From: Acuticoccus kalidii
GTDB lineage: Bacteria; Pseudomonadota; Alphaproteobacteria; Rhizobiales; Amorphaceae
Direction: 5' to 3'
Length of the DNA stretch: 64,000 bases
NCBI RefSeq assembly: GCF_021556395.1
Contig: NZ_JAKGCS010000033.1
Span: 385,392 to 449,391 of the forward strand
In this document: piece after piece, positions 36,519-44,252 of the stretch
Layout of the letters: each line of letters opens with the position of its first letter
Position numbering within the stretch: position 1 is the stretch's first letter
Program-made: the position numbers and the translations under genes
Notes under the pieces: model-generated
What the model was told of the DNA's origin: nothing
The model's input: the letters and a program-made list of their open reading frames with translations, nothing else
Database searches by the model: none

Positions 36519-36869
36519 ATGGATAAAACATCAAAGAAAACCGCTGAATTCCTGCGCTTTTTGATCACCCACGCGGTGATAGGGATCGTCGGAGCGGTCG
36601 CGATGGTGGGTCTCTGCCTCGCGACCGACTTCTTCAATCTTTGGACGCTCGTATCGTCCAACGATTCGGGGGTCCTTGCCGTCGTGGTGATGACCGCGTT
36701 CTTTGCTATCACCTTCGCCAGCGTTCAGATGGGATTTGCCATCATGCTGTCCGCAGAGGACGGCCATACCCCTCGGGCGCGGAAGCTTCGCGTCGCGGCC
36801 CTGCCGGCCGCGGCGCGCCCGGATTGGGCTCCGATCCCGGTCCGCGCCCGCACCGGGCGCGTCCGCTAG
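36519..36869 (+). CDS. Small membrane protein of unknown function
   Basis: A 116-residue protein with two clear membrane helices (roughly residues 13-37 and 45-70: LITHAVIGIVGAVAMVGLCLA, VLAVVVMTAFFAITFASVQMGFAIM) and a basic C-terminal tail rich in Arg, Ala and Pro. CAGGAGGA lies 8 nt upstream of the ATG, and codon use matches the neighbours, so I consider it a real gene. No family was recognised. It lies 87 bp after putA in the same direction and may share its transcript. Confidence 0.7.
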   Translation: MDKTSKKTAEFLRFLITHAVIGIVGAVAMVGLCLATDFFNLWTLVSSNDSGVLAVVVMTAFFAITFASVQMGFAIMLSAEDGHTPRARKLRVAALPAAARPDWAPIPVRARTGRVR

Positions 36870-37175
36870 TCGGAGCATCGCGGCGCGGCACGACGCCGAC
36901 AGCGAACCAACCAGCCTGAGCGCGTCCCGGCGCCAGCGCGGCCATCGTGCCGTGCCGACCGGCGGCGCGTCTTCGCGTCTTTTCACTTCTTGCCATTCAG
37001 ACCGTCTGCCGCGATGCGCACCGCGGCGCGTGGCGTTCCGTGTTCTGGTTCGTTGTTGCAAATCGTTCGCAGTTGCATTAGTTAGGTTGGTGCACGCTTC
37101 GGCGAAAAGCAGCATTCGACCGGTCACGCGGTCGAACCCGCCCGAGCGCTGCGACGCGTATCGGAAAGGCGGACG
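36870..37175. other. Promoter region of the manganese/zinc ABC transporter
   Basis: This 306-bp gap carries no convincing ORF. Its notable content is the Mur-like box overlapping a TTGCAA-N17-TAGTTA promoter at 37056-37084. Confidence 0.6.
37056..37084 (+). promoter_or_regulatory. Mur/Fur-type operator overlapping a core promoter of the metal ABC operon
   Basis: TGCAAATCGTTCGCA followed by GTTGCA (37057-37077) contains the palindrome TGCAA-N11-TTGCA and resembles the alphaproteobacterial Fur/Mur box (TGCAAAT-N-rich-TTGCA) used for manganese control of sit/mnt genes. It coincides with a possible -35 (TTGCAA, 37056-37061) and -10 (TAGTTA, 37079-37084) 17 bp apart, so binding would block transcription. 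It is about 100 bp upstream of the substrate-binding protein start. No mur gene is in the window. Confidence 0.6.
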
Positions 37176-38153
37176 ATGCAAGGCCGATTGACCAGACGGA
37201 GCGTTCTCAATCTCACGATCGCGGCCGCCCTCGCCGGCATGATGCTGCCGGGGCCCGCAAGCGCTGCCGAACCCCTCGGCGTCGTCGCCACCACGGGGAT
37301 GATCGCCGATGCCGCGCGCCGGATCGGCGGCGATCTCGTCGAAGTGCGCGCCCTCATGGGGCCCGGCGTCGACCCGCATTCCTACCGTCAGACCCGGTCC
37401 GACATCGTCGCGCTGATCCGCGCCGATCTCGTCCTGTCGCACGGCCTCTATCTCGAGGCGCAGATGGAGCAGTTTCTCGGCCAGCTCGGCGAGCGCAGCA
37501 CCGTCGTCCCGGTCGCCGACACGTTGCCGCCGGATCGGCTGTTCGCCCACGCCACCTATCAGGACAAATACGACCCGCATGTGTGGATGAGCCCGGAGCT
37601 GTGGGCCGACGTCCTCCCGGCGATCCGTGACGCGCTGATTGCGGCGCGCCCGGATGGGGAGGCGACGTTCCGCGCCAATGCCGACGAGTATCGCGCCGAG
37701 ATCGAGGCGCTCGCCGCCTACACCGCCGAGATCATGGCGAGCATTCCGGCCGAGCGGCGCGTGCTGGTCACCGCGCACGATGCATTCTCTTATTTCGGCC
37801 GCACCTTCGATGTGGAGGTGATGGGGATCCAGGGCATCTCGACGGAGAGCGAGGCGGGCCTCGCCCGCATCGAGGCGCTCGTCGATACGCTGGTCTCGCG
37901 GCAAATCCAGGCGGTCTTCGTCGAGACCTCGGTGTCGGATCGCAACATGCGCGCGCTCGTCGAAGGCGCGCGGGCGAGGGGCCACCGCGTGACCATCGGC
38001 GGCGAACTCTATTCCGATGCGATGGGCGAGCCCGGCACCTATGAAGGAACCTATCTCGGCATGATCGACCACAATGCGACGACGATCGCGCGTGCGCTCG
38101 GCGGGACGGCGCCGGAGCGCGGGCGGCTCGGCAAGCTCGGCGCGGCGAGCTGA
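37176..38153 (+). CDS. Manganese/zinc ABC transporter substrate-binding protein (TroA/SitA family)
   Basis: A 325-residue periplasmic cluster A-I binding protein with a twin-arginine-looking start (RLTRRSVLNLTIAAALAG) and signal end GPASAA. Metal ligands visible are His in GVDPHSY, His in YDPHVWM, His in VTAHDAFSYFG and Asp in GELYSDAMG; a His-His-His-Asp set is seen in TroA-like proteins that bind Mn or Zn. There is no His-rich loop, which argues against a dedicated high-capacity zinc ZnuA. Together with the Mur-like operator this favours manganese. First gene of a four-gene operon with the ATPase 2 bp downstream. Confidence 0.9.
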   Translation: MQGRLTRRSVLNLTIAAALAGMMLPGPASAAEPLGVVATTGMIADAARRIGGDLVEVRALMGPGVDPHSYRQTRSDIVALIRADLVLSHGLYLEAQMEQFLGQLGERSTVVPVADTLPPDRLFAHATYQDKYDPHVWMSPELWADVLPAIRDALIAARPDGEATFRANADEYRAEIEALAAYTAEIMASIPAERRVLVTAHDAFSYFGRTFDVEVMGIQGISTESEAGLARIEALVDTLVSRQIQAVFVETSVSDRNMRALVEGARARGHRVTIGGELYSDAMGEPGTYEGTYLGMIDHNATTIARALGGTAPERGRLGKLGAAS

Positions 38154-38155
38154 CG

Positions 38156-38968
38156 ATGGCGAAGACGATGCCTCGTGTTCAACTCGCGGCCGCCGGTGGC
38201 GAAGCGGTCCGCGAAGACCTGTCGGCGAGCCCCCTCGCGGTCCGTGGCCTCACGGTCTCCTACGGCAACAAGCCGGCCGTCTTCTCGATCGACGCGACCT
38301 TCCGCGCCGAGGCGATGACGGCGATCATCGGTCCGAACGGCGCCGGCAAGTCGACGCTGCTCAAGGCGGCGCTCGGCATCGTGCCGCGCCTTTCGGGACG
38401 CGTCACCGTCTTCGGCGAGGCGCTCGACAAAGCGCGCGGGCGGATTGCCTATGTCCCGCAGCGCGCGAGCGTCGACTGGGACTTTCCGACCCGCGTCGTC
38501 GACGTCGTGATCATGGGAATGCAGCGTGAGCTCGGCCTGTTGCGCCTCGTGCGGCCGGCCCATCGCAAGCGGGCGTTCGAGTGTCTGGAGCGGGTCGGGA
38601 TGGTCGATTTCGCCGATCGGCAGATCGGCCAGCTTTCGGGCGGACAGCAACAGCGCGTCTTCCTCGCTCGCGCCCTCGCGCAAAATGCCGACATCTACCT
38701 TCTCGACGAGCCGTTCGCGGGTGTCGACGCGGCGACCGAAAAGGCGATCATCGACGTCCTGAAGGCGCTCAAGGCGGACGGGCGGTCGGTCGTCTGCGTC
38801 CATCACGATCTCGCGACGGTCGCCGATTATTTCGACGATGCCTTCTTCATCAACGTGCGCAAGATCGCGGAGGGGCGGATCGCCTCGATCTTCAACGCCG
38901 AGACGTTGCAGGCGACCTATGGCGGACGCCTCGCGTCCACCCATATCGACCAGCTCCGGCTCGCCTGA
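38156..38968 (+). CDS. Manganese/zinc ABC transporter ATP-binding protein
   Basis: A 270-residue ATPase energising metal uptake at the inner membrane. It contains Walker A GPNGAGKSTLL near residue 60, the Q-loop in AYVPQRASVDWDFPT, signature LSGGQQQR near residue 160, Walker B DIYLLDEPFAGVD and the H-loop in CVHHDLATV. The QRASVDWDFP stretch is characteristic of metal (Mn/Zn) importers. A 30-residue N-terminal extension precedes the domain. Confidence 0.94.
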   Translation: MAKTMPRVQLAAAGGEAVREDLSASPLAVRGLTVSYGNKPAVFSIDATFRAEAMTAIIGPNGAGKSTLLKAALGIVPRLSGRVTVFGEALDKARGRIAYVPQRASVDWDFPTRVVDVVIMGMQRELGLLRLVRPAHRKRAFECLERVGMVDFADRQIGQLSGGQQQRVFLARALAQNADIYLLDEPFAGVDAATEKAIIDVLKALKADGRSVVCVHHDLATVADYFDDAFFINVRKIAEGRIASIFNAETLQATYGGRLASTHIDQLRLA

Positions 38969-38980
38969 CGGGGCCGCGCG

Positions 38981-40204
38981 ATGAACAATTTCCTCGCCGC
39001 ACTCACCCTCGGTGCCGGTTACAACTCCGCCCTCGTCGCGATCGGGGCGACCTGCCTCGGGGTTGCGGCAGGGGTCGGCGGCACGTTCCTCTTTCTGCGC
39101 AAGCGCGCGCTCGTCAGCGACGCCGTCGCCCACTCGACGCTGCCGGGTGTCGGCCTCGCCTTCATCATCATGGTGATGCTGGGCGGGGAGGGGCGCAGCC
39201 TCGCCGGTCTTCTTCTCGGCTCGGCGGCGTCCGCCTTTGTCGGCCTTCTCGCGGTCTCTTGGATCACCGAGCGCACGCGCCTTGCCGAGGATGCCGCGAT
39301 CGGGGCGGTCCTCTCGGTGTTTTTCGGTGTCGGCGTGGTCCTCCTCACCGTCATTCAGACGATGTCGTCGGGCCGGCAGGCGGGCCTCGAAAGCTTCCTT
39401 CTCGGTTCGACCGCCGGCATGCTTTTCTCCGACGCGGTGGTGATCGCGGTCGGCGGAGCGGCGACGGCGCTCGCAACCGTCCTGATGCGCCGCCCGATGA
39501 CCATCGTCGCCTTCGACCCCGACTATGCCCGCTCGATCGGCATCGACGTTCCCCGCATCGACCTTTTGATGATGGCGCTCGTGATGGCGGTGACGGTGAT
39601 CGGGCTCAAGATCGTCGGCCTCATTCTGATTGTCGCGATGCTGATCATCCCGCCCGTCGCTGCGCGCTTCTGGACCGACCGATCGAGCAACGTCATCTGG
39701 ATCGCGGGGCTGATCGGCGGAAGTTCCGGCTTCGTCGGCTCGGCGATCTCGGCCTCGGCGCCGGCGCTGCCGACGGGGCCGATCGTCGTGCTCGTCTGCG
39801 CGGCGATCTTCTTCGTCTCGCTGCTCGCGGCGCCCGATCGCGGGGTGCTCGCCGCGGTCCTGCGGCACCGGGCCTTTCAGCGCCGCGTCCATCGCCGGCA
39901 AGGGCTTCTCGCGTTGTCGCGCGGCGAGCCGATCCACGACGTGATGACGCTGCGCGTTCTCAGCGGCGAAGGCCTCATCCGCGCCGACGGGGTGGCGACG
40001 GAGACGGGCCGCAGTGCCGCCGCCCGCGCCGCTCGCGATGAACGGCGGTGGGACGTCGCCCGCTCGCTCTATCAAGACACCTCATTGCCCGGCCGCTATG
40101 ACGGCCTCACCGCGATCGACACCGTGCTCACGCGCGACGAGATCGCCGCGATCGATCGCGAGATCGGCGGGCCGGCCGCACTCGACATCAAAGGGGCCTC
40201 GTGA
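38981..40204 (+). CDS. Manganese/zinc ABC transporter permease (TroC/SitC type) with C-terminal cytoplasmic domain
   Basis: A 407-residue ABC-3 family permease with about nine hydrophobic segments up to residue 290 (FLRKRALVSDAVAHSTLPGVGLA, FDPDYARSIGIDVPRIDLLMMALVMAVTVIGLKIVGLILIVAMLIIPPVAARF). It ends in a soluble tail of about 120 residues with a winged-helix-like region (LRHRAFQRRVHRRQGLLALSRGEP, LRVLSGEGLIRADG). Such tails occur in the first permease of TroCD/SitCD pairs and may sense metal or bind regulatory partners, which is not established. The next gene overlaps by 4 bp. Confidence 0.9.
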   Translation: MNNFLAALTLGAGYNSALVAIGATCLGVAAGVGGTFLFLRKRALVSDAVAHSTLPGVGLAFIIMVMLGGEGRSLAGLLLGSAASAFVGLLAVSWITERTRLAEDAAIGAVLSVFFGVGVVLLTVIQTMSSGRQAGLESFLLGSTAGMLFSDAVVIAVGGAATALATVLMRRPMTIVAFDPDYARSIGIDVPRIDLLMMALVMAVTVIGLKIVGLILIVAMLIIPPVAARFWTDRSSNVIWIAGLIGGSSGFVGSAISASAPALPTGPIVVLVCAAIFFVSLLAAPDRGVLAAVLRHRAFQRRVHRRQGLLALSRGEPIHDVMTLRVLSGEGLIRADGVATETGRSAAARAARDERRWDVARSLYQDTSLPGRYDGLTAIDTVLTRDEIAAIDREIGGPAALDIKGAS

Positions 40205-41133
40205 TGGGCGCGGAGTTCGTCACCTTGAGTTTGACGCCGATCCTCATCGGCGTGTTCGCGGCGATCGCGTGCGCTTTACCGGGAAATTTCCTCATTCTTC
40301 GCCGTCAGGCGCTGATCGGGGATGCGATCAGCCATGTCGTCCTGCCGGGGATCGTGGTCGCCTTCCTCGTCACCGGTACGACGGCGAGCCTTGCGATGAT
40401 GGTCGGTGCGGCGGTGGCCGCGGTGGTCGCGGTCGTCCTCATCGAGGCGATCAAGCGGCTCGGCCGGATCGAGCCGGGTGCGGCGATGGGGGTGACGTTC
40501 ACCTCGCTGTTCGCCGGCGGTGTCCTCCTTCTCGAACAGACCGACACGAGCGCCGTCCATCTCGACGTGCAACATGCGCTGATGGGCAATCTCGAAAGCC
40601 TGATCTGGTTTTCGGGCGAGGGATGGGGCTCGCTCCTCGATCCCGTGGCGCTCGCCGATCTGCCGGTGGAGTTGCCACGCATGGCGGTGGTGTGCGCGCT
40701 CGTCATCGTCTTTACGATCGTGCTGTGGCGCCCGCTCGCCATCACCACCTTCGACGAGGGGTTCGCCCGCACGCTCGGGATGCCCGTCAACCTCATCGGG
40801 TTCACGCTCGTGGTGATGGCCGCGATAGCGGCCGTCGCCGCCTTCGACGCGGTCGGGTCGATCATCGTGATCGCGATGTTCATCTGTCCGCCCGCCGCGG
40901 CGCGGCTGATGACGAACCGTTTGTCCCATCAGGTTCTGTGGAGTGCGGCGTTCGCGGCTTTGTCGGCGGTGCTGGGCTATGTTGCCGCAGGCTACGGGCC
41001 GATCTGGCTCGGCGGCGACTATGCGGTGAGCGCTGCCGGGATGATCGCCGCCGTGTCTGGAATCGTTCTCGGCCTTGCCGTCTTGTTCGGGCCGCATCGC
41101 GCCCGCGTCGGAGAAGCGGTCGGCGAGGGTTGA
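40201..41133 (+). CDS. Manganese/zinc ABC transporter permease (TroD/SitD type)
   Basis: A 310-residue ABC-3 permease forming a heterodimer with the preceding one. Typical are GNFLILRRQALIGDAISHVVLPGIVVAF, the central TFDEGFARTLGMPVNLIGFTLVVMAAIAAVAAFDAVGSIIVIAMFICPPAAARL, and LSHQVLWSAAFAALSAVLGY. A GTG at 40201 is followed at once by an ATG at 40204, either of which may start translation; the first overlaps the upstream stop (GTGA). It converges on the Rrf2 regulator gene about 50 bp away. Confidence 0.92.
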   Translation: MMGAEFVTLSLTPILIGVFAAIACALPGNFLILRRQALIGDAISHVVLPGIVVAFLVTGTTASLAMMVGAAVAAVVAVVLIEAIKRLGRIEPGAAMGVTFTSLFAGGVLLLEQTDTSAVHLDVQHALMGNLESLIWFSGEGWGSLLDPVALADLPVELPRMAVVCALVIVFTIVLWRPLAITTFDEGFARTLGMPVNLIGFTLVVMAAIAAVAAFDAVGSIIVIAMFICPPAAARLMTNRLSHQVLWSAAFAALSAVLGYVAAGYGPIWLGGDYAVSAAGMIAAVSGIVLGLAVLFGPHRARVGEAVGEG

Positions 41134-41182
41134 TCGCCGATTATATTAGAGCCGTTATAGACTGAATGCGCCTCGGCGGCCG

Positions 41183-41653
41183 CTACTGGGTGCGGGCGTC
41201 GGCCTCCAAATTGCGCGCCGGCGGCAGATCGAGCGTCGAGGCCGTCTCCTCCTGCAGGAGGTCGAGCACGGTCATCTGATCGAGCGCGGTGAGGAATGCG
41301 CGAAAGCCGTGCCCGAGCGCGCGGTTGAGGTTTCGGTCGACGACATCGGATTCGACGGCCTCGACGGTGAGGAGCTCGGCCGGGGCACAGTCTCTGAAAC
41401 GGGGCTCGAACGTGCGAACAACGCAGCCCAGCGTGGTTTTTTCCGGCGCCCGTGCGAGACGGATGCCGCCATTGCGGCCACGGACCGTCACGATGAGGTC
41501 CGCCCGAGTCGCCGTCTTCAAGAGCTTGAAGATGGTGTACTCGGTAAGCTGCGTCTCCTGGGCGATCGCGCTTACTTGGACGAGGTCCGGATGGCGCGCG
41601 GCGCACTCGGCGAGAACGCGAAGGGCATGGCGGGTCTGTTCAGTCAAACGCAT
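41183..41653 (-). CDS. Rrf2 family transcriptional regulator with atypical cysteines
   Basis: A 156-residue winged-helix repressor: MRLTEQTRHALRVLAECA opens the domain, IAQETQLTEYTIFKLLKTATRADLIVTVRGRNGGIRLAR is the recognition helix and wing. The family often carries an Fe-S cluster on three cysteines after an RATE-like motif. Here the corresponding RTFEPRFRDCAPAELL segment holds one Cys (Cys89), with Cys77 before it and Cys17 in the first helix, so the classical IscR/NsrR/RirA triad is absent. It may respond to another signal or be cluster-free. It faces an AT-rich region shared with the secreted-protein/exbB unit. Confidence 0.86.
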   Translation of the reverse strand: MRLTEQTRHALRVLAECAARHPDLVQVSAIAQETQLTEYTIFKLLKTATRADLIVTVRGRNGGIRLARAPEKTTLGCVVRTFEPRFRDCAPAELLTVEAVESDVVDRNLNRALGHGFRAFLTALDQMTVLDLLQEETASTLDLPPARNLEADARTQ

Positions 41654-41934
41654 GGAGCATACGTACCAGTTTTTTCAATTAGTCTAGATAGAAAATACGG
41701 TCCAGGCGCCCGGATATTCCCGACCCGGTGCATCTTTTTGAATTTGACCAGCTCTGCGGAACAATCCGAGGGTCGCAATTTGGTCGAATGGTGGCTTGCA
41801 TTTATCCACTTGTGGCATGGGAGCGATCACCATCTGCTGCGTTCAGGTATTCTTGCCACGATAACCGAACTCCGATAGTCCACTTTCCGGCTCGCGACCG
41901 CGACCCCTCACCGACAATGCGCGGAGATTTCGGA

Positions 41935-42429
41935 ATGCGCTCCTTCATGTTGCCTTTGATCACGGCTGCCGCTCTGGCTGGCGCGGTGCACGTCAACGCC
42001 CAAGAGGCGGTGACGGGACCGAACGGTGACGCTCCCGTCACCGCGGTGAGCGAGGCGACGGCGACGGGCGACGCGGCGGCGGGGGCGCTGTTCCTCGAAC
42101 TCAACAACCTCGCGGCGGCGCAAAACGGGTGCCGTGTCTCCTTCCTGGTGCGCAACGAGATGGGCGGCGAGATCGACGACCTGTCCCTCGAGGTTGCCGT
42201 TTTCGGCAAAAGCGGCGCGCTCGACCGGCTCCTGCGCCTCAATTTCGGCCTCTTGCTCGAAGGCAAGACGCGCGTGCGGCAGTTCGATCTTGACGCGACC
42301 CCGTGCGATGGGATCGGTAACGTCCTCGTCAACGACGTCGCGAGTTGCGACGGCGACGGGCTGACGCCGCTTTCCTGCCTTCGCGCTGTGGAAACGCGGT
42401 CGGCGCTCGACATAACGTTCGGTCTCTAA
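41935..42429 (+). CDS. Secreted protein of unknown function upstream of exbB
   Basis: A 164-residue protein with signal peptide MRSFMLPLITAAALAGAVHVNAQ. The mature part has four cysteines (NGCRVSFLVRNEMGGEID, TPCDGIGN, ASCDGDG, LSCLRAV) and beta-rich sequence that suggests a small immunoglobulin-like periplasmic domain, with LFLELNNLAAAQNGCRVSFLVRN near its start. Such a gene often precedes exbB-exbD-tonB in alphaproteobacteria, so a role in the TonB system is likely but unproven. I chose the ATG at 41935 for its signal peptide and GCGGAG upstream, over longer frames opening at 41728. Confidence 0.72.
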   Translation: MRSFMLPLITAAALAGAVHVNAQEAVTGPNGDAPVTAVSEATATGDAAAGALFLELNNLAAAQNGCRVSFLVRNEMGGEIDDLSLEVAVFGKSGALDRLLRLNFGLLLEGKTRVRQFDLDATPCDGIGNVLVNDVASCDGDGLTPLSCLRAVETRSALDITFGL

Positions 42430-42544
42430 CGGCGCGCGGGCGTTTCGGCCCGCCGACGTTCGACCCAATTGAAATCGCGTCGATGCGCGGGGAGGGGTTC
42501 TCTTCCGGCGGCACGGCGCTCAAGCGACAGGATGCCGGTACGTC

Positions 42545-43252
42545 ATGGACATGAACTCCGTCGTGGCCACCCTGAGATCCGTGGATTTTGACGGGCTGTT
42601 CGGGATACTCGCCCTCGGCGGTCCCGTGGTGGTCCTCCTCCTCGTCCTTTCCGTGGTGGTCATCGCGGTGGCGATCGCCAAGGCCTGGCAATTCAGCCTC
42701 GCGCGGGTCGGACGGCACGGACGCGCGAGCGAGGCGGTGCGCCTGTGGCGCGCCGGGCGCACCAAGGCCGCGCGCGAGGCGTTGCGGGGGCGGGCGCTCA
42801 GCGTCGAAGTCGTCGAGCGGGCGATGGACCTCTTCGAGGATGTCAGCATCGATGCCGCGCGGGAGGGGGCGGAGAGCTACGCGGCCGTTCGCCTTCACGA
42901 ATTGCGCCGCATGACGGGCGTTTTGGAGACGATCGCGCAGGTCGCCCCGCTTCTCGGCCTGTTCGGCACGGTTCTCGGCATGATCGAGGCGTTCCAAGCT
43001 CTCGAAGGCGCGGGGTCCGCGGTCGACCCGTCGATCCTCGCCGGCGGCATCTGGGTTGCGCTGTTGACGACGGCGGTCGGTCTCGCCGTCGCGATGCCCG
43101 CCTCCGTGATCGCGGCGTGGTTCGACGGCCGGCTCGAGAACGAGCGGATCGTCCTCGACGCGCTGCTGACGGACATGTTCACCGGCACCGTCGAGCTCGA
43201 TATTCCGCTCGACGCGCCGATCGGCGCGGCCGCGCCCCAGCCGCTGCGCTGA
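42545..43252 (+). CDS. exbB: MotA/TolQ/ExbB proton channel family protein
   Basis: A 235-residue inner membrane protein. The first helix is LALGGPVVVLLLVLSVVVIAVAIAKAWQF; a cytoplasmic helical region follows; the paired helices of the family read VAPLLGLFGTVLGMIEAFQAL and GGIWVALLTTAVGLAVAMPASVIAAWF. ExbB pentamers surround ExbD and use the proton gradient to energise TonB. About 140 bp separate it from exbD, unlike the tight spacing of the later genes. Confidence 0.9.
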   Translation: MDMNSVVATLRSVDFDGLFGILALGGPVVVLLLVLSVVVIAVAIAKAWQFSLARVGRHGRASEAVRLWRAGRTKAAREALRGRALSVEVVERAMDLFEDVSIDAAREGAESYAAVRLHELRRMTGVLETIAQVAPLLGLFGTVLGMIEAFQALEGAGSAVDPSILAGGIWVALLTTAVGLAVAMPASVIAAWFDGRLENERIVLDALLTDMFTGTVELDIPLDAPIGAAAPQPLR

Positions 43253-43392
43253 CGCCGCACGTCGAGCGGAGCGCCGGGGTGAGCGTGGGCATGAATTCGT
43301 GGGTCGACTGGCGGGCGCCGGATCCGGTGGTCTCGGGCTGCTCGGTGCCGCGCGCGCGGCGCGATGGCGCGCGTTCGGGCGGGAGGTGAGCA

Positions 43393-43806
43393 ATGGCCAT
43401 CTCGTATCCCCGTCGTCCCCGTAAGCGGCTGCCGTTGACGCCGCTGATCGACGTCATCTTCCTCCTCCTCCTCTTCTTCATGCTGTCATCGACCTTCCTT
43501 CGCTATGCCGCGGTCGACATCGCGACCTCGCCGCCCTCGGCCGCCCAAGGGGCGAGCGCCGGCCCGTCGAAGACGGCGCTGTTGAAGCTGCGCCATGACG
43601 GCACGCTTTCCTTGAACGGGACCGACGTTGCCGCGGACGGCCTCATCGAGGCGCTCGAGGGCCTCAAGGAGACCGGCATCGCCCAGGTCATGCTGTCGAG
43701 CGAGACGGGCGCTTCCGTGCAGAATCTCGTGACGCTGATGGAACGGCTCGAAGCGGGCCCGATGCCGGTGGCCTTGTCCGCCGGACGGCAGAGGCAGGTG
43801 CCCTGA
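43393..43806 (+). CDS. exbD: ExbD/TolR family protein 1 (with membrane Asp)
   Basis: A 137-residue protein with one transmembrane helix (LTPLIDVIFLLLLFFMLSSTF) after a basic cytoplasmic end and a periplasmic domain. Asp20 is the conserved protonatable residue of ExbD/TolR that couples proton flow to motion. GGGAGGTGA precedes the ATG. Its stop overlaps the start of a second ExbD by one base (TGATG). Confidence 0.92.
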   Translation: MAISYPRRPRKRLPLTPLIDVIFLLLLFFMLSSTFLRYAAVDIATSPPSAAQGASAGPSKTALLKLRHDGTLSLNGTDVAADGLIEALEGLKETGIAQVMLSSETGASVQNLVTLMERLEAGPMPVALSAGRQRQVP

Positions 43807-44252
43807 TGGCGCGCAAGCGGCACAATCCGCTCGCCGTGCGGCCGCGCCGACGCGATGCGGGGGAGAGCACGATTCCCCTGATCAACGTGGTGTTCCTGCT
43901 GCTCGTCTTCTTTCTCGTCGCCGGCACGCTGTCCGCGCCGCGCGATGAGGAGGTGGAGCTTGCGACGGCGGAGGAGTTCACCCCGTCCGGTCTTCAGGCC
44001 GACGCGCTCTATATCGCGGCCGACGGCTCGGTCCGCGTCGGCGGCGCGGTGATGGAAACCCGTGCAGCCATCGAGGCGATCGGCGCGATCCACGAGGAGA
44101 GCGGCGAGCCGCTCGTGGAGATCGCCGTCATTCCCGACCGCAATCTCGACGCGCCGGCTCTTCTTGACCTCCTCGCCGAAGTGCGCACGATTACCGAGAT
44201 CCCGTTGCGGATCGTCGTGCGCCGGCCGATGGGCGGGGAGAGCGGCGAATGA
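43806..44252 (+). CDS. ExbD/TolR family protein 2 (membrane Asp replaced by Asn)
   Basis: A 148-residue paralogue of the preceding protein. The membrane helix reads STIPLINVVFLLLVFFLVAGT, so Asn27 stands where ExbD1 has the essential Asp. The periplasmic domain (LATAEEFTPSGLQADALYIAADGSVRVGG) is related but shows different loops. Alone it should be unable to relay protons by the known mechanism, so a mixed ExbD1/ExbD2 dimer is a plausible arrangement. It overlaps both neighbours by 1 and 4 bp. Confidence 0.88.
   Translation: MARKRHNPLAVRPRRRDAGESTIPLINVVFLLLVFFLVAGTLSAPRDEEVELATAEEFTPSGLQADALYIAADGSVRVGGAVMETRAAIEAIGAIHEESGEPLVEIAVIPDRNLDAPALLDLLAEVRTITEIPLRIVVRRPMGGESGE

Noticed and set aside
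38051..40075. 674-codon minus-strand frame opposite the metal ABC genes
   Set aside because: Extremely charged, repetitive His/Asp/Arg-rich sequence typical of antisense to membrane protein genes.
41183..41653. Assignment of the Rrf2 protein as RirA, NsrR or IscR
   Set aside because: The three-cysteine ligand motif of those regulators is absent.
43253..43392. Possible small gene between exbB and exbD
   Set aside because: The only frame there is the tail of an exbB shadow, without a credible start signal or conserved-looking sequence.
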